Source of the DNA: CAIQPV01 sp964480365
GTDB taxonomy: Bacteria; Pseudomonadota; Gammaproteobacteria; Burkholderiales; Gallionellaceae
NCBI GenBank assembly: GCA_964480365.1
Contig: CAYZPM010000014.1
Location: forward strand, 17,278 to 81,277
Direction: 5' to 3'
Length of the DNA stretch: 64,000 bases
Part shown: positions 1-8,082 of the stretch, one piece after another
Layout: the number at the start of each line of letters is the position of its first letter
How positions within the stretch are numbered: position 1 is the stretch's first letter
Notes under the pieces: model-generated
What the model was told of the DNA's origin: nothing
The model's input: the letters and a program-made list of their open reading frames with translations, nothing else
Databases searched by the model: none
Position numbers and translations under genes: made by a program

Positions 1-129
1 GTCCGGATGAACCTGGGCTTGCAGCTCGTGGTATTGCTGGTCGAGCTGCGCGCTATCCAGCCGATAGTGTTCCGGCAGGCCGAACAGATGGAAGAAGTTT
101 TGCTGGAAATCGAAACCGGTGAGTTGCAT
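1..129 (-). CDS. hscB: Fe-S co-chaperone HscB, N-terminal part (cut by window edge)
   Basis: Reading the minus strand from the ATG at 129 gives 43 codons open to the window edge. They contain FHLFGLP near the start and end in HPD, the J-domain signature of HscB; family members share the pattern F-x-LF-x-LP, D-x-x-x-L and HPD. HscB delivers IscU to the HscA chaperone for release of the Fe-S cluster. It lies downstream of iscA on the same strand, as expected for an isc operon. The C-terminal IscU-binding part is outside the window. The 120-base gap to iscA holds a palindromic repeat. Confidence 0.85.
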   Translation of the reverse strand, partial: MQLTGFDFQQNFFHLFGLPEHYRLDSAQLDQQYHELQAQVHPD

Positions 130-161
130 CAATTCGTTCTCATCAAAATGCTGGAAATTAT

Positions 162-241
162 TTAGCCACGGATTTACATTGATGTTCACGGATGAGATCA
201 CCGGGTTTATCCGTGTTTCATCAGTGTTAATCCGTGGCTAA
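162..241. repeat. Dispersed palindromic repeat, family A (CCACGGAT type)
   Basis: The stretch begins TTAGCCACGGATT and ends AATCCGTGGCTAA, so its ends are inverted copies. In between lie further CACGGAT and ATCCGTG words. It sits between iscA and hscB. Related pieces occur at 48930-48975 and at 60303-60319, where the repeat reaches into the start of the radical SAM gene. The RNA could fold and influence expression of hscB relative to iscA; that is inference. Confidence 0.7.
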
Positions 242-249
242 TAAATTAT

Positions 250-573
250 TCAAACCTTAAAACTTTCGCCGCAACCGCACTGATCCTTGACGTTCGGATT
301 ATTAAATTTGAACCCTTCATTCAAACCCTCGCGCGCGTAATCCAGCTCCATGCCGTCAAGGTAAGGCAAACTCTTGGGATCAACCAATACCGTCACTCCA
401 CCGCTGACAAACTGGAGATCATCCTCTCCCGCTTCGTCGGCAAACTCCAGCTTGTACGCCATGCCCGAGCAGCCGCTGGTGCGCACTCCGAGACGCAAAC
501 CGACGCCCTTGCCGCGTCTCGCCAGAAAATTCTGTACATGTTTAGCCGCGCGCTCAGTCAGTGTAATGGACAT
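250..573 (-). CDS. iscA: Iron-sulfur cluster assembly protein IscA (A-type carrier)
   Basis: The protein has 107 residues, the usual size for IscA. It carries the three conserved cysteines of A-type carriers: Cys35 in SGCSGMAY, and Cys99 and Cys101 in QCGCGESF at the C-terminus. The family binds iron or an Fe-S cluster and passes it to apo-proteins in the cytoplasm. The gene lies four bases after iscU and is followed by the family A repeat and hscB. Among A-type carriers (IscA, ErpA, SufA) the isc operon position decides for IscA. Confidence 0.95.
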   Translation of the reverse strand: MSITLTERAAKHVQNFLARRGKGVGLRLGVRTSGCSGMAYKLEFADEAGEDDLQFVSGGVTVLVDPKSLPYLDGMELDYAREGLNEGFKFNNPNVKDQCGCGESFKV

Positions 574-577
574 GTTG

Positions 578-1012
578 TTACTCCTTGCAGCTCTCTTTGC
601 AACTCTCGTTGCAAGCGCTCTGCTCCATCACCGCACTGTGCTTGCTCTTGTAATCTTTCACTGCCGCCTTGATGGCATCTTCCGCCAAAATAGAGCAGTG
701 AATCTTCACCGGAGGCAACGCCAATTCTTCAGCGATCTGCGTATTCTTGATCGCCAGCGCCTGATCCACAGTTTTGCCCTTGACCCACTCGGTCACCAGC
801 GAACTCGATGCAATCGCCGAACCGCAACCGTAGGTCTTGAACTTGGCATCTTCGATCACGCCCTGCGCATTCACCTTGATCTGCAACTTCATCACATCGC
901 CGCAAGCCGGAGCACCTACCATACCAGTGCCGACTTGCTCATCGTCCTTATTCATCGAACCGACGTTGCGCGGATGCTCGTAGTGATCCAAAACTTTTTC
1001 GCCGTATGCCAT
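578..1012 (-). CDS. iscU: Fe-S cluster scaffold protein IscU with Cys-rich tail
   Basis: The scaffold has 144 residues. Cluster ligands are Cys37 (APACGDV), Cys63 (YGCGSA) and Cys106 (IHCSILAE), with Asp39 beside the first. The LPPVK motif at 99-103 is the HscA recognition site. On it IscS-derived sulfur and iron form the cluster. The protein continues past the usual end of about 128 residues with a tail holding three more cysteines (134, 138, 142) in a short CNESCKESCKE repeat, absent from the E. coli protein. An 18-bp inverted repeat separates it from iscS. Confidence 0.96.
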   Translation of the reverse strand: MAYGEKVLDHYEHPRNVGSMNKDDEQVGTGMVGAPACGDVMKLQIKVNAQGVIEDAKFKTYGCGSAIASSSLVTEWVKGKTVDQALAIKNTQIAEELALPPVKIHCSILAEDAIKAAVKDYKSKHSAVMEQSACNESCKESCKE

Positions 1013-1034
1013 TTTCTTGCTCCTTGTCAGTCGC

Positions 1035-1102
1035 AGACGTAAGACGTAAGTTATTAGACGTAAGTTGGGATGGTTTTAACTAACAACTTACGTCTTACGT
1101 CT
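1035..1102. repeat. 18-bp perfect inverted repeat between iscS and iscU
   Basis: AGACGTAAGACGTAAGTT at 1035-1052 is followed, after 32 bases, by its exact reverse complement at 1085-1102. The arms are themselves built from the word ACGTAAG, and a further copy of TAGACGTAAGTT lies in the loop. In the isc mRNA this would be a strong stem-loop between the iscS stop and iscU start. There is no U-tract, so it looks more like a processing or stability element than a terminator. Confidence 0.75.
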
Positions 1103-1113
1103 AACAACTGCTT

Positions 1114-2328
1114 TTAATGCGCCGCCCACTCAATCGCGCCAATATCCACGCCATCCTTGTACATTTCCCACAACGGCGACAGTTCGCGCAGCTTGCCTAT
1201 CTTGTCTTTCATCAAGGCCACAACATAATCCACCTCTTCGACAGTGGTGAATCGCCCCACGCTGAAACGTATCGAGCTATGCGCCAGTTCGTCGCTACGC
1301 CCCAAAGCGCGCAACACGTAGGACGGCTCCAAACTTGCCGAGGTACAGGCGGAGCCGCTGGAAACTGCAATGTCCTTCACCGCCATGATCATGGATTCGC
1401 CTTCGACGTAGTTGAAGCTTACGTTCAGGTTGTGCGGCACACGCTGATCCATATCGCCATTAAGATGCACTTCTTCCATGCCGCACAGACCCTTCCACAA
1501 ACGGTCACGCAACATGCGGATACGCTCGTTTTCTGTTGCCATTTCTTCCTGCGCAATCCGGAAAGCTTCGCCCATACCGACGATCTGATGCGTGGGCAAG
1601 GTGCCGGAACGCATGCCGCGCTCATGCCCGCCGCCATGCATCTGCGCCTCGATCCGCACACGCGGCTTACGCCGCACGTACAGCGCACCGATGCCCTTGG
1701 GGCCGTAGGTCTTGTGCGCGGAAAACGACATCATATCCACCTTCAGTTGCTGCAAGTCTATCGGCACTTTGCCGGTAGCCTGGGCCGCATCAACGTGGAA
1801 CAAGATGCCCTTGTCGCGACAAATCTCACCGATGGCGGCGATGTCCTGCACCACGCCGATTTCGTTGTTGACATGCATCACCGAAACGATGATGGTATCG
1901 GGACGCAGTGCCGCCTTGAATTTTTCCAGATCAAGCAGGCCATCCGCTTCGGGCGAGAGATAGGTGGCGGAAAAACCTTGCCGCTCCAGCTCACGCACGG
2001 TGTCGAGCACGGCCTTATGCTCGGTCATCATGGTGATGATGTGTTTGCCCTTGCCCGAGTAAAAATGCGCCGCGCCTTTCAGCGCCAGGTTATTGGACTC
2101 GGTCGCACCGGAAGTCCAGACGATTTCTTTCGGGTCGGCATTCACCAATGCGGCCACTTGAGCACGCGCACGCTCCACCGCTTCGTCCGCCACCCAGCCG
2201 TAAGAATGAGAACGGCTGGCCGGGTTGCCGAATTTCTCGGTCAGGTACGGAATCATCGCTTCGGCCACACGCGGGTCAACCGGTGTGGTAGCCGAATAGT
2301 CCATATAAATTGGCAAGTGCAAGCTCAT
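1114..2328 (-). CDS. iscS: Cysteine desulfurase IscS
   Basis: The ATG at 2328 gives 404 residues, the same length as E. coli IscS; the frame stays open a further 26 codons upstream into iscR without family similarity. Visible landmarks are the PLP lysine in SFSAHKTYGPKG, the N-terminal YMDYSATTPVD, and the mobile catalytic cysteine loop in SSGSACTSASLEPSYVL. The enzyme releases sulfur from cysteine as a persulfide and hands it to IscU and to tRNA-thiolation partners. It starts 7 bases after iscR, in the same operon. Confidence 0.97.
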   Translation of the reverse strand: MSLHLPIYMDYSATTPVDPRVAEAMIPYLTEKFGNPASRSHSYGWVADEAVERARAQVAALVNADPKEIVWTSGATESNNLALKGAAHFYSGKGKHIITMMTEHKAVLDTVRELERQGFSATYLSPEADGLLDLEKFKAALRPDTIIVSVMHVNNEIGVVQDIAAIGEICRDKGILFHVDAAQATGKVPIDLQQLKVDMMSFSAHKTYGPKGIGALYVRRKPRVRIEAQMHGGGHERGMRSGTLPTHQIVGMGEAFRIAQEEMATENERIRMLRDRLWKGLCGMEEVHLNGDMDQRVPHNLNVSFNYVEGESMIMAVKDIAVSSGSACTSASLEPSYVLRALGRSDELAHSSIRFSVGRFTTVEEVDYVVALMKDKIGKLRELSPLWEMYKDGVDIGAIEWAAH

Positions 2329-2335
2329 GTTAGCG

Positions 2336-2815
2336 TCACGCTGTAGCTGTTGTAGACCTGTTGCTGCGTTTGCTGACAATCGTCGGCGCCATTCCCGCTT
2401 GATCATGCTCCTGTATGTGATTGTCCACCAGTTGCTGCAAATTCACAGTAGTCAGATAGGCTTGCAACACCTCATTCAACCCGAACCACAATGCATGAGT
2501 GTTACACGGTTTCCCGTCCACGCAATCTCCCCTGCTATTGCAATTGGTTGCATCCATCGGCTCGTCTACCGCCTTGATGATGTCGGAGATGGTAATCTGC
2601 GCGCCGGGACGCGCCAGATAATAGCCGCCTCCTGGGCCGCGTACGCTTTCCACAATGTTGTTCCTGCGCAGCCTGCCAAACAATTGCTCCAAATAAGACA
2701 GCGAAATTTTCTGGCGTTCGCTGATACCCGCCAGCGTGACCGGGGCGGTGCCGCCGCGTGTCGCCAAATCAACCATTGCCGTAACTGCAAAACGTCCCTT
2801 GGTAGTAAGCCTCAT
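2336..2815 (-). CDS. iscR: Fe-S-sensing transcriptional regulator IscR (Rrf2 family)
   Basis: The 159-residue protein has an N-terminal winged helix (MRLTTKGRFAVTAMVDLA, SYLEQLFGRLRR, GPGGGY). Cluster ligands are Cys92, Cys98 and Cys104, with His107, spaced as in E. coli IscR. With a 2Fe-2S cluster it represses its own operon; the apo form binds a second site type. It is the first gene of iscRSUA-hscB. The leader has the ribosome site GAGGAG nine bases before ATG, and an operator-like sequence lies upstream at 2918-2942. Confidence 0.96.
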   Translation of the reverse strand: MRLTTKGRFAVTAMVDLATRGGTAPVTLAGISERQKISLSYLEQLFGRLRRNNIVESVRGPGGGYYLARPGAQITISDIIKAVDEPMDATNCNSRGDCVDGKPCNTHALWFGLNEVLQAYLTTVNLQQLVDNHIQEHDQAGMAPTIVSKRSNRSTTATA

Positions 2816-2909
2816 AATATTATCTCCTCGAATTCAAACATTGAATTAGTAAATTTTCCGTGGCGTAAATTTAGAAATTCCCGCCACCAAATACACACTG
2901 CTGGGAAGG

Positions 2910-2942
2910 ATAATATAATACCATAACGTTTCAGTCAACTAT
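2910..2942 (-). promoter_or_regulatory. isc operon promoter with IscR type 1-like operator
   Basis: On the minus strand a -35 box TTGACT (2933-2938) and a -10 box TATTAT (2910-2915) are separated by 17 bases. The 25 bases 2942-2918 fit the E. coli type 1 IscR consensus at about 20 positions by eye: the left half ATAGTTGACT is perfect and the right half ends GGTAT. The site overlaps the -35 box and the cysE stop codon, so cluster-loaded IscR could block polymerase. Assignment rests on the E. coli consensus. Confidence 0.75.
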
Positions 2943-3662
2943 CTTGTTCAAATAATTAGGGTCAAATTTATCGGCGGTTGCGCGCTCTTCTTCGACGTTC
3001 ACACCCATCTTTTCCAGTTGTTCAAGGATGAGGTTGATGCGCTGATCCACCACCATGCTATGTCCGAGCAAGCCATGAATGGCTTTGGACATCGGGTCGT
3101 TCTGGTCATTGCCGACACCGTAGGCATTGAAACCCTGTGCCTTCTTTGCCTCATCTAAAATGCGCGCAGGGATGCCGGCTGCGGTCGCTCCCGCCGGAAC
3201 ATCCTTCACCACCACGGCATTGGAACCGATCTTGGCATTATCGCCAACATGGATAGGTCCCAATATCTTCGCCCCGGCACCCACCACTACACCGTTGCCC
3301 AGCGTGGGATGGCGCTTGCCTTCCTGCCATGAAGTTCCACCCAAGGTCACGCCATGGTAGATAGTCACGTCATCACCAATCTCGGCGGTTTCGCCGATTA
3401 CCACACCCATGCCGTGGTCAATGAAAAAGCGTCGGCCTATGGTCGCCCCCGGATGAATCTCGATGCCGGTGAGTCCGCGACCGATGTGCGACAAAAAACG
3501 CGCCAGCCATTTGAAATCGGCAAGCCACAGGTGATGCGCCATGCGATGAAAAATACGCGCGTGCAGGCCGGGGTAGCAGGTCACCACCTCGAATGTCGTG
3601 CGTGCCGCAGGGTCGCGGTCAAACACACTGTTTATATCTTCCCTGATTGCATCAAACATCAT
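2931..3662 (-). CDS. cysE: Serine O-acetyltransferase CysE
   Basis: The 243-residue protein has a helical N-terminus (RTTFEVVTCYPGLHARIFHRMAHH, quoted in part) and a left-handed beta-helix of hexapeptide repeats with IHPGATIGRRFFIDHGMGVV and TLGGTSWQ. It makes O-acetylserine, the precursor of cysteine, which IscS next door uses. The start overlaps the end of trmJ by 11 bases; a second ATG follows immediately at 3659. The length matches the shorter CysE type common in Gram-positives and betaproteobacteria rather than the 273-residue E. coli form. Confidence 0.94.
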   Translation of the reverse strand: MMFDAIREDINSVFDRDPAARTTFEVVTCYPGLHARIFHRMAHHLWLADFKWLARFLSHIGRGLTGIEIHPGATIGRRFFIDHGMGVVIGETAEIGDDVTIYHGVTLGGTSWQEGKRHPTLGNGVVVGAGAKILGPIHVGDNAKIGSNAVVVKDVPAGATAAGIPARILDEAKKAQGFNAYGVGNDQNDPMSKAIHGLLGHSMVVDQRINLILEQLEKMGVNVEEERATADKFDPNYLNKIVD

Positions 3663-4401
3663 TCACCCGCTCTTCACCCTTCTTGAGTCGCGCATTGTAC
3701 CCGGTCGTGGCGCTGAGAATACCCCGAAGAATGTTGATCTCCTCCTGCTCCAGCCGCGCCCGCGCATATAAACGGCGCAATTTCTGCATCAGCTTGTTCG
3801 GATGCTTGGTGTTGAAAAACCCGATCTGCCCCAGCACGTCCTCAAGGTGTACAAAAAACCTTTCCATTTCTTCATGTTTAGCCGGTTCCACTTCAACCTG
3901 CCGCAAACTCAGCCCCGCATACTGCATCGCCACGCTTAACTCATAACATGCCACCTGCACTGCCGCCGCAATGTTCAGCGAACTGTATTGCGGATTGGCC
4001 GGAATACGCACCAGCACATGGCTCTTGCCCATTTCCTCATTGGTCAGCCCCGACATCTCGGTGCCGAACAGCAACGCCACCTGATGCTGCGCGGCGTGGT
4101 GCGCCAGCAGCGGCATCGCCTCGCGCGGCGTCAGCACTTCGTGCGAGATGTCGCGCAGCCGCGCCGTCATTGCCACCACAAATACACAGCCCTGCAAGGC
4201 CTCGTCTATCGAGCCGCACACCACCGCATTGCGCAGCAAATCATCCGCACCTGCGGACATGGTATCAGCCTGTGGATCGGGGAAATGGCGCGGGTTGACC
4301 AGATACAGATGGTGCAATCCCATGGTCTTCATTGCCCGCGCCGCCGCGCCGATATTGCCCGGATGGGTGGTATGGCTGAGGACAACTCTTACATTGTCCA
4401 T
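3652..4401 (-). CDS. trmJ: tRNA (cytidine/uridine-32-2'-O)-methyltransferase TrmJ
   Basis: The start at 4401 (MDNVRVVLSHTTHPGNIGAA) gives 249 residues, the family size; the frame is open further upstream without similarity. SpoU/TrmH-type SAM-binding knot motifs are seen: HPGNIGAAARAMK near the N-terminus, LLFGTEMSGL in the middle and IPANPQYSSLNIAAAVQ near residue 130. Family members methylate ribose 32 in several tRNAs. In many proteobacteria trmJ stands immediately before iscR; here cysE lies between. It is divergent from suhB. Confidence 0.93.
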   Translation of the reverse strand: MDNVRVVLSHTTHPGNIGAAARAMKTMGLHHLYLVNPRHFPDPQADTMSAGADDLLRNAVVCGSIDEALQGCVFVVAMTARLRDISHEVLTPREAMPLLAHHAAQHQVALLFGTEMSGLTNEEMGKSHVLVRIPANPQYSSLNIAAAVQVACYELSVAMQYAGLSLRQVEVEPAKHEEMERFFVHLEDVLGQIGFFNTKHPNKLMQKLRRLYARARLEQEEINILRGILSATTGYNARLKKGEERVNDV

Positions 4402-4481
4402 AAGATTCTGTTTATTCAAAACGTAATTCCAACTAAAATACGCAACCGGAATTTTCCGACCGCTCATTAAAAAGGTTCGTT

Positions 4482-5288
4482 ATGCATCCCATGCTCACCA
4501 TCGCGGTGAAAGCCGCTCGCCGCGCCGGCAATTTGATCCACCGTGCCGCCGACAACCTCGACCACCTTACCGTAACCAAGAAATCGCACTCCGATTACGT
4601 CAGCGAGGTAGATCGCGCTGCGGAGCAAGCCATCATAACAACCTTGCTGGATTCCTATCCGACCCATGCGATTCTAGCAGAAGAGAGCGGCGCCCAAGGC
4701 GACTCGGAGTATGTCTGGATCATCGACCCGCTCGACGGCACCACCAATTTCCTGCACGGCTACCAGCAATATTCCGTGTCTATCGCCTTGCAGCACAACG
4801 GTGTATTGACCCAGGCCGTGATCTACGACCCGACAAAAAATGACCTGTTTACCGCCACGCGCGGACGCGGTGCTTACCTCAACGACCGCCGCCTGCGCGT
4901 GAGCAAACGCAAGGAACTCGCCGATTGCCTGATCGGCACCGGCTTCCCCTACAGCAAGTTCGACCATCTCGACGCCTATATGAACATCCTGCGCGACATG
5001 ATGCAAAAGACCTCCGGCCTGCGCCGCCCAGGCTCCGCCGCACTCGACCTGGCCTACACCGCAGCAGGGCGCTACGACGGCTTTTTCGAAACCGGCCTCA
5101 AGCCGTGGGACATCGCCGCCGGATGCCTGCTGATCACCGAATCGGGCGGATTGGTCGGCGACCTGCAAGGCAACGACAGCTTCCTCAAGACCGGACACCT
5201 TTGCGCAGGCAACCCCAAGATATTCGCACAGATGCTGCAAGTGATTGCACCACATCTGACCGAAGGGTTGAAAAGCCCCGCACTCTAA
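4482..5288 (+). CDS. suhB: Inositol-1-monophosphatase family protein SuhB
   Basis: The 268-residue protein shows the Mg-dependent phosphatase motifs LAEESG (residues 65-70), DPLDGTTNF (82-90) and the late WDIAAG. In E. coli SuhB dephosphorylates inositol-1-phosphate and also acts in rRNA antitermination. A short AAGG stands ahead of the ATG at 4482; a second in-frame ATG three codons later is possible. It is divergent from trmJ across 80 bases, an arrangement seen in many proteobacteria, and is followed after 15 bases by mutS. Confidence 0.94.
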   Translation: MHPMLTIAVKAARRAGNLIHRAADNLDHLTVTKKSHSDYVSEVDRAAEQAIITTLLDSYPTHAILAEESGAQGDSEYVWIIDPLDGTTNFLHGYQQYSVSIALQHNGVLTQAVIYDPTKNDLFTATRGRGAYLNDRRLRVSKRKELADCLIGTGFPYSKFDHLDAYMNILRDMMQKTSGLRRPGSAALDLAYTAAGRYDGFFETGLKPWDIAAGCLLITESGGLVGDLQGNDSFLKTGHLCAGNPKIFAQMLQVIAPHLTEGLKSPAL

Positions 5289-5303
5289 GAAACAGCCGTA
5301 CGC

Positions 5304-8057
5304 ATGACCGCCGCCCAACACACACCGATGATGACCCAATATCTGCGCATCAAGGCAGAGCATCCTGACATGCTGCTGTTCTACCGCATGGGGGATTTCT
5401 ACGAGTTATTCCATGAGGATGCGGCACGCGCGGCCAAGCTGCTGGACATCACGCTGACCCAGCGCGGCGCTTCCAATGGCAAACCGATCAAGATGGCGGG
5501 CGTGCCCTATCACGCCGCCGAGCAATATCTGGCGCGGCTGGTCAAGCTGGGCGAGTCGATTGCGATCTGCGAGCAGATCGGCGACCCCGCCACAAGCAAA
5601 GGTCCGGTGGAACGCAAGGTAGTACGCATCGTCACCCCAGGCACGCTCACCGATTCCGCGCTGCTGGAAGAAAAGCGCGACAGCCTGTTGCTGGCACTAC
5701 ATGAGCACCACGGCAAGTTGGGGATGGCCTGGATGAATCTGGCTTCGGGGCAATTTTTCGTGTGCGAAACCACTGCGGAAAATCTGCCTGCCGAACTGGA
5801 ACGCCTGCAACCCTCTGAAATCCTGCACGCGGAAAATATCCGCGTCCAAGCCAACAACCATGCATCACTAAAGACCTTGCCCGACTGGCACTTTGATTTA
5901 GAAACATCACGGCGCGCACTGTGCCAGCAGTTCGCCACACTTGACCTAGCCGGATTCGGTTGCGATGATTTCAGCGCAGGGCTGGAAGCGGCGGGCGCGC
6001 TGCTCGGCTACGCCAAGCTCACCCAAGGCCAGGCCATCAGCCATATCCGCAGCTTGCAGGTATACAGCGCAGAGCGTTACGTGCGCATGGACGCCGCCAC
6101 GCGGCGCAATCTGGAAATCACCCAAACCCTGCGCGGCGAAGCCGCCCCTACCCTGCTCTCGCTGCTCGATACCTGCGCCACCAACATGGGCAGCCGCTTG
6201 TTGGGCCACTGGCTGCACCATCCACTGCGCGAGCGCGCTGTGCTGAGAGATCGGCTGAATGCCGTAGAGCAACTGCTGTCGCCTCCCTCTCCCACCGGGG
6301 GAGGGACTGAGGGTGGGGGAACAAGTGGCGAGGTACGCACAGAGTTTTCCCCCACCCTAGCCCTTCCCCGTGGGGAGAGGGAACTGTACCGCACCGTACA
6401 TGAGTACCTAAAACCCTGCGTAGACGTAGAACGCATCACCGCGCGCATCGCCTTGCGCAGCGCGCGACCGCGCGACTTGTCAGGCCTGCGCGACACACTG
6501 CTGACTTTGCCACAACTACACACCTCGCTGTCTGCATGTGATACACCTCTCATTGAAGCGCTAGCCGACGCACTGCACCTTCCCGTTCACCTTAATATTC
6601 ACACATCCGTTCGTCCTGAGCCTGTCGAAGGATCGTCGCACAGCGACGGCGAGTCAATGAACGCCAAGGCTTCGACAGGCTCAGCCCGAACGGAAAATAA
6701 TGAACTTGTCACCATATTGCAACGCTCACTAAAAGCCGAACCCTCCAGCGTCCTGCGCGAAGGCGGCGTGATTGCCGACGGCTTCGATGCCGACCTGGAC
6801 GAACTGCGCGGCATCCAGACCAACTGCGGCGACTTCCTGCTGGCGCTGGAAGCGCGAGAACGGGCGCGCACCGGCATCACCACCTTGAAAGTGGAATACA
6901 ACCGCGTGCATGGTTTCTACATCGAAGTGAGCCAGGCTCAATCCGTCAACGTGCCGGATGATTACCGCCGCCGCCAGACGCTGAAGAACGCAGAGCGTTA
7001 CATCACGCCGGAACTCAAGGCGTTCGAAGACAAAGCGCTGTCGGCCAACGACCGTGCGCTGGCACGCGAGAAATTGCTCTACGAACAACTACTGGATCAG
7101 CTCGCACCGCACATCCCGCAATTGCAATGCATCGCCGCCGCGCTTGCCGAACTCGATGTACTCGCCACCTTCGCCGAACGTGCCGCCACACTGAATTTCA
7201 GCGCGCCGCAATTCGTGGACGAACCCGTGCTGCGCATAGTCAAAGGACGCCATCCGGTGGTGGAAGCGCAAGTCGAGCAGTTCATCGCTAACGACACCGA
7301 CCTGCATCATGCGCGCCGCATGCTGCTGATCACCGGCCCCAACATGGGCGGCAAATCCACCTACATGCGCCAGGTCGCACTCATCGCGCTGCTCGCGCAC
7401 TGCGGCAGCTTCGTCCCGGCGCAGCAAGCCGTGCTGGGCGAACTGGATCAAATCTTCACCCGCATCGGCGCATCGGACGACCTCGCCAGCGGGCGCTCCA
7501 CCTTCATGGTCGAGATGACCGAAGCCGCCAACATCCTGCACAACGCCACCGAAAAAAGTCTGGTGCTGGTGGACGAGATCGGGCGCGGCACCTCTACCTT
7601 CGACGGCCTCGCCCTCGCCTACGCCATCGCTCGACATCTACTGGAAAACAACCGCAGCTACACCCTGTTCGCCACCCACTACTTCGAACTCACGCGCCTG
7701 AACGAGGAATTCCATCAACTCGCCAACGTGCACCTGTCCGCCATCGAACACCAGCACAGCATCGTGTTCCTGCACAGCGTCAACGAGGGCGCAGCCAGCC
7801 AGAGTTACGGTCTGCAAGTCGCCGCGTTGGCGGGCGTGCCGAACAGCGTGATCCGCAGCGCGAAGAAACAACTGCGCGTGCTGGAGCAAAACAGCGCCGC
7901 GCAAAGTCCGCAGGGAGATTTGTTCGACCACAAGGCGGCAGAGATCGAAGAAGCGGAAGAGCATCCGCTGTTGGCGGCATTGCGCGAAGTGCAGCCGGAT
8001 GAACTGAGTCCGAAAGAGGCGCTGGAGAGGATTTATCAACTGAAAAGATTGGTGTAG
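5304..8057 (+). CDS. mutS: DNA mismatch repair protein MutS with two in-frame repeat insertions
   Basis: MutS binds mismatches and recruits MutL. The mismatch-reading motif is FYE at residues 32-34 (MGDFYELF). The ATPase has Walker A GPNMGGKST, VDEIGRGTSTFDG and the LFATHYFELT region. The protein ends in YQLKRLV as in E. coli. At 917 residues it is 64 longer than E. coli MutS. Nearly all of the excess comes from two palindromic DNA repeats translated in frame, about residues 326-360 and 435-463, both in the lever region before the clamp. The frame is intact on either side, so the gene is probably functional. Confidence 0.96.
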   Translation: MTAAQHTPMMTQYLRIKAEHPDMLLFYRMGDFYELFHEDAARAAKLLDITLTQRGASNGKPIKMAGVPYHAAEQYLARLVKLGESIAICEQIGDPATSKGPVERKVVRIVTPGTLTDSALLEEKRDSLLLALHEHHGKLGMAWMNLASGQFFVCETTAENLPAELERLQPSEILHAENIRVQANNHASLKTLPDWHFDLETSRRALCQQFATLDLAGFGCDDFSAGLEAAGALLGYAKLTQGQAISHIRSLQVYSAERYVRMDAATRRNLEITQTLRGEAAPTLLSLLDTCATNMGSRLLGHWLHHPLRERAVLRDRLNAVEQLLSPPSPTGGGTEGGGTSGEVRTEFSPTLALPRGERELYRTVHEYLKPCVDVERITARIALRSARPRDLSGLRDTLLTLPQLHTSLSACDTPLIEALADALHLPVHLNIHTSVRPEPVEGSSHSDGESMNAKASTGSARTENNELVTILQRSLKAEPSSVLREGGVIADGFDADLDELRGIQTNCGDFLLALEARERARTGITTLKVEYNRVHGFYIEVSQAQSVNVPDDYRRRQTLKNAERYITPELKAFEDKALSANDRALAREKLLYEQLLDQLAPHIPQLQCIAAALAELDVLATFAERAATLNFSAPQFVDEPVLRIVKGRHPVVEAQVEQFIANDTDLHHARRMLLITGPNMGGKSTYMRQVALIALLAHCGSFVPAQQAVLGELDQIFTRIGASDDLASGRSTFMVEMTEAANILHNATEKSLVLVDEIGRGTSTFDGLALAYAIARHLLENNRSYTLFATHYFELTRLNEEFHQLANVHLSAIEHQHSIVFLHSVNEGAASQSYGLQVAALAGVPNSVIRSAKKQLRVLEQNSAAQSPQGDLFDHKAAEIEEAEEHPLLAALREVQPDELSPKEALERIYQLKRLV
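6281..6382. repeat. Palindromic repeat family C inside mutS
   Basis: The arms CCCTCTCCCACCGGGGGAGG and the later TCCCCCACCCTAGCCCTTCC with CCCCGTGGGGAGAGGG are imperfect inverted copies about 28 bases apart. The type is the familiar intergenic CCCTCTCCC repeat; a shorter copy lies at 31591-31622 between odhB and lpd. Here it is read in frame and adds roughly 35 residues rich in Pro, Gly and Ser to MutS. Confidence 0.8.
6608..6693. repeat. Palindromic repeat family B inside mutS
   Basis: GTTCGTCCTGAGCCTGTCGAAG starts the unit (quoted here as GTTCGTCCTGAGCC plus TGTCGAAG) and CTTCGACAGGCTCAGCCCGAAC ends it (CTTCGACAGG plus CTCAGCCCGAAC); 20 of 22 positions pair. Related copies lie at 10527-10563 inside another gene and at 48993-49030 in an intergenic gap. 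In mutS it is translated as RPEPVEG and, from the other arm, STGSARTE. Confidence 0.85.
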
Positions 8058-8082
8058 AAAAATTCTCCGGAGGGCGGCAGCA

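Noticed and set aside
374..1042. 222-codon plus-strand frame across iscA and iscU
   Set aside because: It is antisense to two clearly conserved genes and has no family likeness.
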